A stretch of 64,000 bases of DNA from positions 62,001 to 126,000 of the forward strand of contig NZ_SMOD01000017.1 in assembly GCF_004353905.1 (NCBI RefSeq), written 5' to 3'. The translations under genes and the position numbers were made by a program. This document shows positions 1 to 7,690 of the stretch, one piece after another (position 1 is the first letter of the stretch; every line of letters begins with the position of its first letter). The notes under the pieces were generated by a model. The model worked only from the letters and a program-made list of their open reading frames with translations, made no database searches and was not told the origin of the DNA. Origin of the DNA: Paraburkholderia guartelaensis. GTDB lineage: Bacteria > Pseudomonadota > Gammaproteobacteria > Burkholderiales > Burkholderiaceae.

Positions 1-537
1 CAGCCAGTTCTTGAGCGCGACATACGCGGGAAGCGAGAAGAGATAAAAGCTGATGTCCCTCTCAAAGATCGGATCGCGCTCGCCAACCGGCACCTGATAA
101 ATAAAGCGAAGCGCGATGTCCCAGCTAGAGGTTTCGCTAGCGGCAATGAACAGCCCAAAGACGACCGCGGCGCAGGCAATGCTGGAGCGCCAGGGAACGC
201 GCGGCGCGACCAGTTCGGCCAGATCGCCAGTGACTTCCGCCGCACCCGACGAATCGGCCGCTACCGCCCGCAAGATATCGACGCTCCTCGCGTAACGATG
301 CGCCAGCATCCCGGACAGCCATATCGCGCACGCCGAGATTGCGAACACCGTGGCAAACAGCGCCACTTTCGCGGAAAGGATGGTGCGGAAAACGCCACCA
401 TAGCCGATCGAAGAGAACCACAGCCAGTCGACCAGGATGCCGGTGATGCGTCCGACGACAATCAGGCCGGCGATGACGGCCATCGCCGCGATTGCATATC
501 GTCTCAGACGCACTCCGGACTTCACTTCCGACCGCAT
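1..537 (-). CDS. UPF0182 family membrane protein, N-terminal part (cut by window edge)
   Basis: The reading frame is open from an ATG at 537 to the left edge (179 codons) and continues outside the window. AGGAGG lies just before the ATG. The translation shows hydrophobic segments near residues 12-32, 48-68 and 110-125, and the stretches WLWFSSIGYGGVFRTIL and ERDISFYLFSLPAYV. These are hallmarks of the large UPF0182/COG1615 membrane proteins, usually about 900 residues. Their function is not established. The gene is separated from its right neighbour by about 650 bases with no gene. The family call rests on pattern recognition of the N-terminal fifth only. Confidence 0.82.
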   Translation of the reverse strand, partial: MRSEVKSGVRLRRYAIAAMAVIAGLIVVGRITGILVDWLWFSSIGYGGVFRTILSAKVALFATVFAISACAIWLSGMLAHRYARSVDILRAVAADSSGAAEVTGDLAELVAPRVPWRSSIACAAVVFGLFIAASETSSWDIALRFIYQVPVGERDPIFERDISFYLFSLPAYVALKNWL

Positions 538-1190
538 AGTCCCTCCTGCGTTGGCCGTCGCCCCACGCCTCCTGAGATCGGATCAATCGCGCAATGCCGA
601 TCTGCCGGGAGCGCGGCCGAACGGCCTGCCAATGCGGCCCGAGTTCGCGTGGAGCAGGCTCAGACCAGTTGAATGATTGTAGTTCGGTGTGGCTATTGAC
701 ATCGGCACCCCCGCGTAGGCGGCTACTCGTCCGGTGCCGGATGCAACAGACCTCGCTGCCCTGCCTGGCGATGGATGCCACTCTGCTGTTCCTCGTTGTC
801 GCCGGTGAAGGTGTTCTCAAGAACCTGGGCTACCAGTGGAGGGAGCGGTCGAGGCGCCGGGAAGAAGCCGCGCCGATGGCCGGCTATGGCAGTCGGGCAC
901 CATCAGCGCTGTGGGGCGATTACTCGCCCTTGCTACCGAGGTTAAGCGGGTCACCGCTCATGCCGACCTCCGCGGGCGCTTGACTCAGGACGCGACTGTG
1001 TCGTCGCCGTGGCCACGATCTATCGCGATGTAGAAAGTTCGCGGACGGAAGTCGAGACGGAGCGCGCCTTACCTTGACGCCAGGCTGGGAGCAAAACGCG
1101 CATGTCGGCGTACGTATTGCTCGGGCGTGACCTATTCTTAAAAGATCGCAAGCGTTTGTCCCTTTTCAGGTATTCGACAGGAGGTGTGCC
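538..1190. other. intergenic stretch without a recognisable gene
   Basis: About 650 bases lie between the divergent UPF0182 and YbaK-type genes. Open frames on both strands are short, have odd composition and match no family I recognise. I see no clear tRNA, hairpin or insertion-sequence ends. Promoters for both flanking genes should lie here, but I cannot point to convincing -35/-10 pairs. Confidence 0.5.
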
Positions 1191-1682
1191 ATGTCGATAT
1201 CGCCAACCCTGCAGGAGTGCCTGCGCAGCAAGGGGTCCCGTTACGAAGTTGTGCGTCACCCATACAGCCACTCGAGTGTCGAAACGGCTGCTGCGGCGCA
1301 CATTCCCGGTGACCGCCTCGCCAAGACCGTGCTCCTTGAGGACGATCACGGCTATGTGGCCGCCGTGCTGCCTTCAACTTACGCCGTACAACTTTCCGAG
1401 CTCTGGAACAAGACAGGGCGCCGGCTCGCCCTGGCCACGGAAGTCGAACTACGCGAATTGTTCAAGGACTGCGATGCGGGAGCGCTGCCGCCGATTTGTA
1501 TGGCGTATGGCATGAAAACCTACCTGGAATCGAGCCTGGCAGGCCAGCCGGACGTCTACTTCGAGGCGGGCGATCACGAAGAACTGATTCATATGGAAAC
1601 GGATCAGTTCCTCACGCTGATGGACGACGCGGAGCGCGCGCATTTCGCACGGCGGATGCGAGGGTTGGGCGGCCGCGCCTGA
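1191..1682 (+). CDS. YbaK/EbsC-family aminoacyl-tRNA deacylase-like protein
   Basis: This 163-residue protein is about the size of a stand-alone YbaK/ProX domain. Such proteins hydrolyse mischarged aminoacyl-tRNAs in trans, for example Cys-tRNA(Pro) or Ala-tRNA(Pro). Visible family features are the N-terminal LRSKGSRYEVVRHP, the core RLAKTVLLEDDHGYVAAVLP carrying the conserved lysine of the domain, and the C-terminal YFEAGDHEELIHM. The ATG is preceded by a strong GACAGGAGGTGTGCC ribosome site. The gene stands alone; the next gene converges on it. Substrate class (YbaK, ProX or another trans-editing group) cannot be read from the sequence alone. Confidence 0.8.
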   Translation: MSISPTLQECLRSKGSRYEVVRHPYSHSSVETAAAAHIPGDRLAKTVLLEDDHGYVAAVLPSTYAVQLSELWNKTGRRLALATEVELRELFKDCDAGALPPICMAYGMKTYLESSLAGQPDVYFEAGDHEELIHMETDQFLTLMDDAERAHFARRMRGLGGRA

Positions 1683-1693
1683 GGTGGGGCCTG

Positions 1694-1712
1694 TGATGCC
1701 GAGCTGGCATCA
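1694..1712. terminator. hairpin between convergent genes
   Basis: TGATGCC and GGCATCA form a perfect 7-bp stem around a 5-base loop, just after the YbaK-type stop and before the converging sigma-factor gene. No clean T-run follows directly, so intrinsic termination is plausible but unproven. Confidence 0.35.
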
Positions 1713-1802
1713 GGTAAATGCCGATTAAAAATCGTTCGTTATGCAGATCAATACGTCAATAGGAAACGGTTGCCGGTTCTTTGTCCTGGAGCGTTTGCGG
1801 AT

Positions 1803-3068
1803 TCAACCCGTCGATGCAAGCTCGAGTTTCTTGCGCTGCAGGAACCGGCGCACGGCCGGATCGCGCTCGAGGCCGATCGCAAGATCGTACGCGTCAAGCG
1901 CTTCGGTCTTAGCGCCGGCGCGGGCGAGCAAATTGGCGCGCGCGGCCCAGTATGGCTGGTACTCAGTCAGCCGCGGATCGTTCGCATATGGCGCGAGCGC
2001 GTCGAGCGCCGCCTGTGCGCCGTCGCGTTCCGCCAGTGCGAGTGCGCGGTTCACCGCGATCACCGGCGAAGCTGCTATGGCGAGCAGCCCATCGTACAGT
2101 TGCACGATCTCGTCCCAGTTCGGGCAATGCGATCGGCAGCGATGCACATGCGCCGACTGCAGCGCGGCCTCGAGTTGAAAGCGACCGATTGAATTTAAAG
2201 CGTTCGCGCGCCGCAGCAGTGCGTTGGCTGCGTCGATCATCGGTGCGTTCCATGTTGCCGGGTCCTGAGCCGATAGTGGCACGTAATCGCCGGCCGCATC
2301 GCGTCGGGCGTCGCGTCGCGCCTGCGCAAACAGCATCAACGCAAGGAGACCCAGCGTCTCCGGTTCCTCGGGCAGTAGTTCGACGAGCAATTGTGCAAGA
2401 TACAGCGCCTCGTCAGCTAGATCGCGCCGTTCGGTATCGCCGCCGACCGGGTCCGTCCAACCTTCCGCATACGCTGCATAGACAGCTTCAAGCACTGAGT
2501 CGAGCCGGCCGGGCAGTTCCTCACGCTCGGGCACGCTGAACGGAATGCCCGCTTCGCGGATCTTGGTCTTCGCGCGCACGAGGCGCTTGCTCATGGCGGC
2601 GGGAGACATCAGAAATGCGGATGCAATCGTCTTCGCTTCCAGGCCCAGCACTACCTGCAGCATTAGCGGCGTGCGAATCGCGGCCTCGAGTGCAGGGTGA
2701 GTGCACGCGAAGAGTAGCGCGAGCCGCCGGTCGGGCAACGCGCCGGGTTCGCACTCGTCGATCTCTTCCGCGAGGATCGCGAGCTGGTTCACCACTGCGT
2801 CACCGACATGGCGATGGCGTGCGCCATCTATCGCCCGGCGGCGCGCAACGGTCATCAGCCAGGCTTCGGGGCTCGCGGGGCAGCCGTGCTCCGACCAGTC
2901 CGTGAGCGCCGCCGCAAACGCGTCGGCGAGTGCGTCCTCGGCCGCGGCGACGTCGCGCGTGCGCATCGCCAACAGCGCGACGAGCTTGCCGTAACTGCGG
3001 CGCGCGACTGCCTCGGCAATGGAATGTGCGGCGGCATCAGCGTGACGGCCGCCGCCGGACTGGCTCAT
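1803..3068 (-). CDS. ECF42-type RNA polymerase sigma factor with C-terminal TPR-like extension
   Basis: The protein has 421 residues, far longer than an ordinary ECF sigma factor of about 190. The N-terminal 170 residues hold sigma region 2 (VAAAEDALADAFAAALTDW, then PEAWLMTVARRRAIDGAR) and region 4 (EAKTIASAFLMSPAAMSKRLVRAK). A helical extension of about 200 residues follows, as in COG4941/ECF42 proteins. The start was chosen at 3068 because its ATG overlaps the stop of the upstream YCII gene (ATGA), although the frame is open further upstream. ECF42 factors are known to pair with DGPF/YCII proteins rather than anti-sigma factors, exactly as here. The inducing signal is unknown. The extension is thought to replace an anti-sigma factor; that is family knowledge, not seen here. 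Confidence 0.88.
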   Translation of the reverse strand: MSQSGGGRHADAAAHSIAEAVARRSYGKLVALLAMRTRDVAAAEDALADAFAAALTDWSEHGCPASPEAWLMTVARRRAIDGARHRHVGDAVVNQLAILAEEIDECEPGALPDRRLALLFACTHPALEAAIRTPLMLQVVLGLEAKTIASAFLMSPAAMSKRLVRAKTKIREAGIPFSVPEREELPGRLDSVLEAVYAAYAEGWTDPVGGDTERRDLADEALYLAQLLVELLPEEPETLGLLALMLFAQARRDARRDAAGDYVPLSAQDPATWNAPMIDAANALLRRANALNSIGRFQLEAALQSAHVHRCRSHCPNWDEIVQLYDGLLAIAASPVIAVNRALALAERDGAQAALDALAPYANDPRLTEYQPYWAARANLLARAGAKTEALDAYDLAIGLERDPAVRRFLQRKKLELASTG

Positions 3069-3436
3069 GCAGCAGATGGCGCATCGTACGGAGCGGTCCA
3101 GACCGGGCGCACTTCCATGATGCCGTGCGCCGCGCCTGGACACCGCGACGCCCACGCCATTGCCGCGTCCAGGTTGGGTACGTCGATCAGGTAGTAGCCC
3201 GCGAGCTGCTCCTTCGAATCGGAATACGGTCCGTCGAGCACTTGCGGCTTGCCGTCGACCAGCCGCACGGTCGTGGCCGTATTCGTGTGCTGCAGCCGGT
3301 TGGCACCCACCAGCGCCCCCGCTTTCTGGAGCGATTCGGTGTACGCGTGATAGGCGGCGACGCCTTGCTGTCGCTCGCTGTCGGTCATCTGGTTCCAGCC
3401 GTTTTCTTCCGAATAGATCATCAAGAGGTATTCCAT
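3065..3436 (-). CDS. YCII-related (DGPF-domain) protein, partner of the ECF42 sigma factor
   Basis: This 123-residue protein has the YCII/DGPF fold signature: MEYLLMIYSEE at the start, VRLVDGKPQVLDGPYSDSKE in the middle (the DGPF-like DGPYSDSKE) and the C-terminal MEVRPVW. I start at the ATG at 3436 because a GGAGG precedes it at good spacing; another ATG at 3451 is in frame but has no such site. The gene is the first of a two-gene operon and overlaps the sigma-factor start by four bases. YCII-like proteins are small ferredoxin-like domains, and most have unknown activity. The pairing with ECF42 is well known, but the biochemical role is not. Confidence 0.85.
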   Translation of the reverse strand: MEYLLMIYSEENGWNQMTDSERQQGVAAYHAYTESLQKAGALVGANRLQHTNTATTVRLVDGKPQVLDGPYSDSKEQLAGYYLIDVPNLDAAMAWASRCPGAAHGIMEVRPVWTAPYDAPSAA

Positions 3437-3831
3437 TTGAGCCTCCGTCATGGGGTTGAGGCGGATGAATTACATCGTGCCGCCATCATAATGACGCTCG
3501 CACGTCATGCTGACGGACAAGGTGCATCAAAATAATCGCGGAGGGCAGAAGTCGAGCGGCAGAAGCAAACGGTCGACAATTCAACGCAACTAACGGCCTG
3601 TCAGATTCGCATGCACGCGGCGCGATTCGGCGAAACGTGTGCTGGGAACGGGAAAAGATGCGGCGCGCGCGCATGAGCGGAGTTTCCCAAACGTATCTGC
3701 AGGAACATCCAGGTGATCTCTCGATGCGTCATGCCGTGACCAGATCGAGCGATTGGCGGGAATGTCGCACGACGTGCCGCTGCGCGAAACGAAGCGCAGA
3801 GAGCGAATCTCTGCGCAGTTTATATGCAGTA
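3437..3831. other. intergenic stretch upstream of the YCII-ECF42 operon
   Basis: About 395 bases without a supportable gene; the short frames on either strand look like noise. The only site I can name is the ECF42-like promoter annotated separately at 3552-3578. Confidence 0.5.
3552..3578 (-). promoter_or_regulatory. candidate ECF42-dependent promoter of the YCII-sigma operon
   Basis: Read on the minus strand, TGTCGA (3578-3573) is followed after 18 bases by CGA (3554-3552), about 115 bases before the YCII start. TGTCGA at -35 and CGA at -10 is the target motif I recall being described for ECF42 sigma factors in Streptomyces. Its position in front of an ECF42 operon suggests autoregulation. 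The motif is short and could occur by chance. Confidence 0.45.
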
Positions 3832-4554
3832 TCAACTGAGAATGGGCGGCAATTCCCGTCGTGGCGAGTTCGGCAGCACTTTCGGTTGCATCGGCTTCGT
3901 CTCGACGACGAGGCGATGATGCGGCACCGGATGAGCGGCGGCAGTTGCGAGCGAACGTCGCGAGCCGTCACTGTGCGGCGGTATCTTTGCCGCCAGGCGC
4001 GCGCCAGCGACCGGCTTGTGCCGGGTGTTGTCCTTACTGTTGCCGGCTGACCTGCGATGCGGCGGCGCGTCCGTTGTCGTTCGCGCGACAGTACTCGGCG
4101 CATGCCAAACGTTTGCGCGACGGCCATAGTTAAACGCGTGATGCGATCCACCCTCCGGCGCGTGTGCGGCAGCAACCGGCTCGTGCCGAACGCTGCGGAC
4201 AATCTGCCCGGTCACGACGTGACCTGTATGGTTCTCCGAGTCTTGCGGCCAAAGCCCGAGCATCGCTGCCCCCGCCTTGAGCGCTCCGTCGTCATCCTGG
4301 TTTTTATGATCGCCCGACGGCGGTGCAGGGCGGGTTGCCGCGGCTCGCGGGCCGGCGCCCGCAGGCTGGCAAACACACGCGTTGCCCGCAGCCGCCCCGA
4401 GCGCATTCTGACCTGATGCCTCGGCCCGTTTCTCGACGGCGCCGTGCCGCACATCCGGCTGCGTCCATTGTTCGCGATACTCGACGGCGGCCACGGCCGC
4501 CGTCGTCACACTCATTGCCGCAACTGCCATTACCGCTGCCATTGTCGCGCGCAC
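3832..4554 (-). CDS. putative secreted His/Pro-rich hypothetical protein
   Basis: This 240-residue frame starts at GTG 4554, seven bases after an AAGGGGAC ribosome site. It begins with a plausible signal peptide (RATMAAVMAVAAMSVTTAAV, cleavage likely near residue 23). The rest is low-complexity and rich in His, Pro, Ala and Arg, with no domain I know. A perfect TATAAT lies upstream in the right orientation, which supports a real transcript. Against it, the C-terminal half reads like uneven, possibly frame-shifted sequence. It could be a young or decaying envelope protein. I do not recognise it and assign no function. Confidence 0.42.
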   Translation of the reverse strand: MRATMAAVMAVAAMSVTTAAVAAVEYREQWTQPDVRHGAVEKRAEASGQNALGAAAGNACVCQPAGAGPRAAATRPAPPSGDHKNQDDDGALKAGAAMLGLWPQDSENHTGHVVTGQIVRSVRHEPVAAAHAPEGGSHHAFNYGRRANVWHAPSTVARTTTDAPPHRRSAGNSKDNTRHKPVAGARLAAKIPPHSDGSRRSLATAAAHPVPHHRLVVETKPMQPKVLPNSPRRELPPILS

Positions 4555-4595
4555 GACATGTCCCCTTGTTTGATTTTTGCGCCACCCGGGCGGCG

Positions 4596-4626
4596 ATTAT
4601 ACCTATTAGGCATCAGAGACCGGCAA
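4596..4626 (-). promoter_or_regulatory. candidate sigma-70 promoter of the secreted hypothetical protein
   Basis: On the minus strand TTGCCG (4626-4621) is followed by a 19-base spacer and a perfect TATAAT (4601-4596), about 40 bases before the GTG start. The -10 box is excellent; the spacer is two bases longer than ideal. Confidence 0.5.
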
Positions 4627-5166
4627 GCGCTTTCGAAGCAGAAAAAGGGGCGCATTCCATGTCGGCTTACCTGAACCGGAGTGAGTTGTTGATGGGGCGG
4701 CGCTTACAGTGCTATCACGGTTACGCCCCCTTAACCGCTAATCTTGGGGAGCCCGATGACAGATATGCGCATCCCCTTTTCAACTGCAACGGGAGCACTG
4801 GTGAGAGGACATGGTCGACTCCTGTATGAGACCGCACCTCGACAACACATTCGGTCGACGCCGGGAAGGAGCAGCATCGAGGTGTGGCCACACGCAGTGC
4901 GAGCCGGCCTGCGCTTGCGGCGGCATGATCTCGCGCCCGCGGTGGCTTTGGCACTACGACTCTCGCGGCAGGCCGTTGACGTAGGCCTTCACCTCCTCCC
5001 TGAGTTCGCGCTCGAGAAGACCGTCATATTCGGTGCCGCGCGCCGGCGCCGCAGCGAGAGTAGAGACAGTCTCTCGTTGCGTGTTTCCGAGCTTGCAGTA
5101 GTGGGCTGGGATTAAACATCCCAAAGAGATGCTTGCGTGACGCCGGCACGAGGGATTCCGGCGGCT
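4627..5166. other. gene-poor stretch, probably decayed DNA
   Basis: About 540 bases without a complete gene. On the minus strand a frame ending at 4954 gives a protein-like tail (LLERELREEVKAYVNGLP) but has no start codon or recognisable family. It may be a remnant, like the fragments immediately to its right. Confidence 0.4.
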
Positions 5167-5292
5167 TCAATCATGTCGCATGCGTTCAACCAACTCCAGC
5201 AAGCGAGCACTCATTTCCTCAGCCGGCAAATGCGTGGGCCAACCGTGACCCGGAAGCAGCCATTCGAAACGATACGCGGCCAGCTGGCCCAT
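5167..5292 (-). pseudogene. C-terminal fragment of an MBL-fold metallo-hydrolase
   Basis: Forty-one codons read FEWLLPGHGWPTHLPAEEM followed by LLELVERMR, the typical last helix and substrate-loop region of metallo-beta-lactamase-fold hydrolases (the PGHG histidine is a metal ligand in that fold). The catalytic HxHxDH half is absent: upstream lies the DUF3830 gene in another frame, whose stop (TAA) overlaps the first ATG of this fragment. The piece is therefore most likely the tail of a gene destroyed by deletion or insertion, not a functional protein. Confidence 0.68.
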
Positions 5293-5711
5293 TAGTCGTC
5301 CACCAGAGAAAACTCGATGTCCTGCGCGCCCTCCCACAGCACGAGTTTGCCGAATGCCTCGAGATGCTCGTGGCCTTCGAGCAACGTAAAGAAGTGGTTC
5401 CCGGCAAGCTGGCCCATTTTGCTCGCGAAGATTGAGCTGCCATAGACGAACAGGAATTCAGTTTCGCTGAATCCTCCTGGATACAGAAGGATATCCCCGC
5501 GTGACGCGTGGCTGGTGTGATTTTCAAACTTGAGGCCGGTATCGAAATCGCCCAACGGAATCCATACGGCTTCGCCGCTCCAGCGGGAATGAATCACCTT
5601 GTTCCTGAACGGCAGCAATTCGAGGAAGCGCTGGCAGGTGCGAGGTGCCCTTTCTTCTTCCAGTCGGCCGACAAAGCGGAATGGGCCGGCGTCCACGTTA
5701 ATCTTCTTCAT
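5292..5711 (-). CDS. DUF3830 family (cyclophilin-like fold) protein
   Basis: This 139-residue protein starts MKKINVDAGPFRFVGRLEEE and has the DUF3830 layout: a small beta-rich fold with WSGEAVWIPLGDF in the centre, SRGDILLYPGG, then the VYGSSIFASKMGQLAGNHF segment. AAGGG sits before the ATG. The family is described as cyclophilin-like and is often found near amidohydrolases or transporters, but its reaction is unknown. Here it is flanked by broken genes (an MBL-hydrolase tail and an AraC remnant), so it may be the only survivor of a former operon. Whether it still functions is uncertain, although the frame is intact. Confidence 0.75.
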   Translation of the reverse strand: MKKINVDAGPFRFVGRLEEERAPRTCQRFLELLPFRNKVIHSRWSGEAVWIPLGDFDTGLKFENHTSHASRGDILLYPGGFSETEFLFVYGSSIFASKMGQLAGNHFFTLLEGHEHLEAFGKLVLWEGAQDIEFSLVDD

Positions 5712-5899
5712 GTTGCCCTTGAAAGTCGAGTGCGCATTTGAGGTCCGCTGGTCCGCGTCGACCGGGCGGAGGTCACAAGCCGGTTTATCTGCAGTTTGAC
5801 TCCGCTCCCGGCAGCTTGTCGAGCATACTGACTATAGCGTCAAGCATACGTGACGGCTTCCCGGCGCAACTGTTTGCCGCGTGGACCGCGCACGGCTAG
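5712..5899. other. short intergenic region upstream of the DUF3830 gene
   Basis: No coding frame or clear promoter recognised. It separates the intact DUF3830 gene from the AraC remnant in the same orientation. Confidence 0.4.
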
Positions 5900-6086
5900 T
5901 CAGTTCGATGGCCCGATGCGCCTGAATTTGGACGGCGTGACGCCGTTCTCCCTGTGGAGTGCGCGGGAGATCGATGAAGCCCAAGCGCCAGGCGATCCGG
6001 GACACCGGGAGATCGCTTTTGAGGAGAGTGATGCGCGCGCGTTCGTTCCGGGCATGGACGGCGAGACTGCGCGCGTAACGAACAGT
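5900..6086 (-). pseudogene. frameshifted AraC-family regulator remnant (C-terminal HTH)
   Basis: One minus-strand frame reads ARITLLKSDLPVSRIAWRLGF, the first helix-turn-helix of an AraC/XylS domain. A second frame shifted by one base then reads RALHRENGVTPSKFRR and stops at 5900, the conserved AraC tail (GVTPS-FRR). The two halves join around 5955-5965, so a frameshift separates them, and part of the usual spacer is missing. No start codon or ligand-binding domain remains upstream: an in-frame stop lies at 6087-6089. This is a dead regulator, perhaps formerly controlling the DUF3830 neighbourhood. Confidence 0.72.
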
Positions 6087-6118
6087 TTAGGGGCACGTGC
6101 CCGCGAGGCACCCCATGA

Positions 6119-6153
6119 TGATTGCAGTAATTTTCATGAAATTACTGCAATCA
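6119..6153. repeat. 15-bp perfect palindrome upstream of the NTP_transf_8 gene
   Basis: TGATTGCAGTAATTT and its reverse complement flank a five-base loop (TCATG). The core TTGCAGTAA recurs in the next inverted repeat. The AT-rich symmetry and position suggest an operator. Confidence 0.7.
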
Positions 6154-6165
6154 GGCATGCGCATT

Positions 6166-6194
6166 TTGCAGTAAAATTAGTAAAATTACTGCAA
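6166..6194. repeat. second TTGCAGTAA inverted repeat, 9 bases before the start codon
   Basis: TTGCAGTAA (6166-6174) and TTACTGCAA (6186-6194) are separated by 11 AT-rich bases. With the preceding palindrome this gives four copies of one half-site packed into 76 bases, ending just before the ATG at 6203, so a bound protein would block translation or transcription initiation. Confidence 0.68.
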
Positions 6195-6202
6195 TTTCTG
6201 AC

Positions 6203-7252
6203 ATGCACGGACTTCCTCTTTACCAGCGACACGATCAGGCATTTTGCTCCCAGTACGCGAACGTCGAGCAGGCGGCCGCCAGCCAGGGGCGGGTTCTCGT
6301 AGGCGCGCCGGGTACGATCACGGAGCACCATCGCGGGAGCGCTGTCTACTACTATCGGCAGTTCATGAACGCGGAGGGCAAGCGGCAGCAGGAGAGTCTT
6401 GGCGGACCCAAGGGCGATCCGGCGGCCGACGAGCGCGTCGCTGCGGTGATGGCACAGATCGAGCAGTCCAAAGATCTCATCAGCCGCATCCGGGAACTCG
6501 CGAAGCTCGGCTTCCAGATCGCCGACAACAAGACCTACGCGACCATGGCGGTCCTCCACAATCACGGACTCTTCCAGGCCGGCGCGGTGCTCGTGGGCTC
6601 TCACGCGTACGCGGTTCTGCTCAACAGCCTCGGTATCAAAGCGCTTGCCTACGAGACCGAGGACATTGATATCGCGCGCGCCCGCCAACTTGCGCTTCAG
6701 GGTGTGCCCTCGGGCGGCCTGCTCGAAATCCTGAAAGAAACTGGAATTGACTTCGTGCCGGTGCCGGGGTTCAACAGGGGCGATCCGCCCACGTCGTTCA
6801 AGCAGGCGGGGCGGACGCGCTTTCACGTCGATCTGCTTGTGCCTTCGAAGGACAACACATTTCCGACCGTCGCCGTTCCAGAGCTCGGGGCGCATGCGAG
6901 CGGGATGCCTTATCTCGCCTACCTGCTCGGCCAGTCCCACATGGGCACGCTGCTTTCAAGGCACGGCGCGGTGCCGGTTCGCGTGCCGGACCCCGCACGC
7001 TTCGCGATCCACAAGATCCTCGTTTCACGCTTGCGCACCAACATGCTGGTTAAGTCGCAGAAAGACATACAGCAGGCGTGCGTGATGCTCGCGATGCTCG
7101 GCGAGCACAGAAGCGGCGATATCGAGCTCGCCTGCTCGAATCTCCCGAGGTCTGCGCGCCCGAAGGTTCGCCGTGCGCTGCCCGATGTGCGCGGCATGCT
7201 TGAGGCTCATGAGGGAGCACTATTCGAATTTGAGGAAAGCATCGGCGCCTGA
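6203..7252 (+). CDS. NTP_transf_8 (GSU2403-type) nucleotidyltransferase-fold protein
   Basis: This 349-residue protein resembles the NTP_transf_8/GSU2403 family. It has an N-terminal helical part with the GSAVYYYRQFMNAEGKRQQE segment, then the nucleotidyltransferase-like core VLVGSHAYAVLLNSLGIK followed by ETEDIDIARAR. The GSHAY and DIDIA elements correspond to the GS and DxD metal-site motifs of minimal nucleotidyltransferases. RTRFHVDLLVPSKD and the FAIHKILVSRLR segment are also typical. There is no good ribosome site, and inverted repeats end 9 bases upstream of the ATG. Substrate and role are unknown. AbiEii-type toxins share the fold, but no antitoxin-like gene is adjacent. Confidence 0.75.
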   Translation: MHGLPLYQRHDQAFCSQYANVEQAAASQGRVLVGAPGTITEHHRGSAVYYYRQFMNAEGKRQQESLGGPKGDPAADERVAAVMAQIEQSKDLISRIRELAKLGFQIADNKTYATMAVLHNHGLFQAGAVLVGSHAYAVLLNSLGIKALAYETEDIDIARARQLALQGVPSGGLLEILKETGIDFVPVPGFNRGDPPTSFKQAGRTRFHVDLLVPSKDNTFPTVAVPELGAHASGMPYLAYLLGQSHMGTLLSRHGAVPVRVPDPARFAIHKILVSRLRTNMLVKSQKDIQQACVMLAMLGEHRSGDIELACSNLPRSARPKVRRALPDVRGMLEAHEGALFEFEESIGA

Positions 7253-7690
7253 CACGCAGTGCCGCGCTTCGACCGGTCCGGAATTGCGTATGACCAACCA
7301 CCCGTGGTGTATGCCATCCGGCCAACCCGTATTGCGTTTGTGGATGCCGTCGTTCCAGTTGTTCGCGCATCCCACAGGTACTCTTCTTTCTCGACAGGTG
7401 ACGTCGCGTCGGATCTTCAGCCAGCTACTGTGTACCGAATATGAGTACGGGCTGAAATACGGACGCGTTCAATAGACTACGGAAAACACCGCAGCAGCCC
7501 TCGCAGGCGAACCTGTCACCTGACCAGATGCGCAAAGGGATTGCGCGATTAGAGCGGGTGATAGCCGTCGTCCGGCGCCGGTTATCAGCTACTGCGTCAT
7601 CAACACGACAACGTGACAGTGCCTCCGGAAGGCCCCCTCGGCCGTCCCCTACTGATAGAGGGGCGGTCCAGGTTGTTCGGCGCTGCGGGC
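7253..7690. other. intergenic stretch between convergent genes
   Basis: About 440 bases with no supportable gene; only short frames without family signatures. I see no strong terminator or repeat. Confidence 0.5.

Noticed and set aside
538..1190. Several open frames on both strands in the gap before the YbaK-type gene
   Set aside because: Composition and lack of start signals or homology make them likely chance frames in GC-rich DNA.
4954..5166. Minus-strand frame ending LLERELREEVKAYVNGLP
   Set aside because: The tail looks protein-like, but there is no start codon, no ribosome site and no family I recognise; noted only as possible decay in the gap entry.
6119..6194. CRISPR array
   Set aside because: Four short half-sites form two inverted repeats, not direct repeats with regular unique spacers.
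6203..7252. Toxin-antitoxin operon around the NTP_transf_8 gene
   Set aside because: No small antitoxin gene lies directly upstream or downstream; upstream is an AraC remnant and downstream a non-coding gap. Kept only as a hypothesis.
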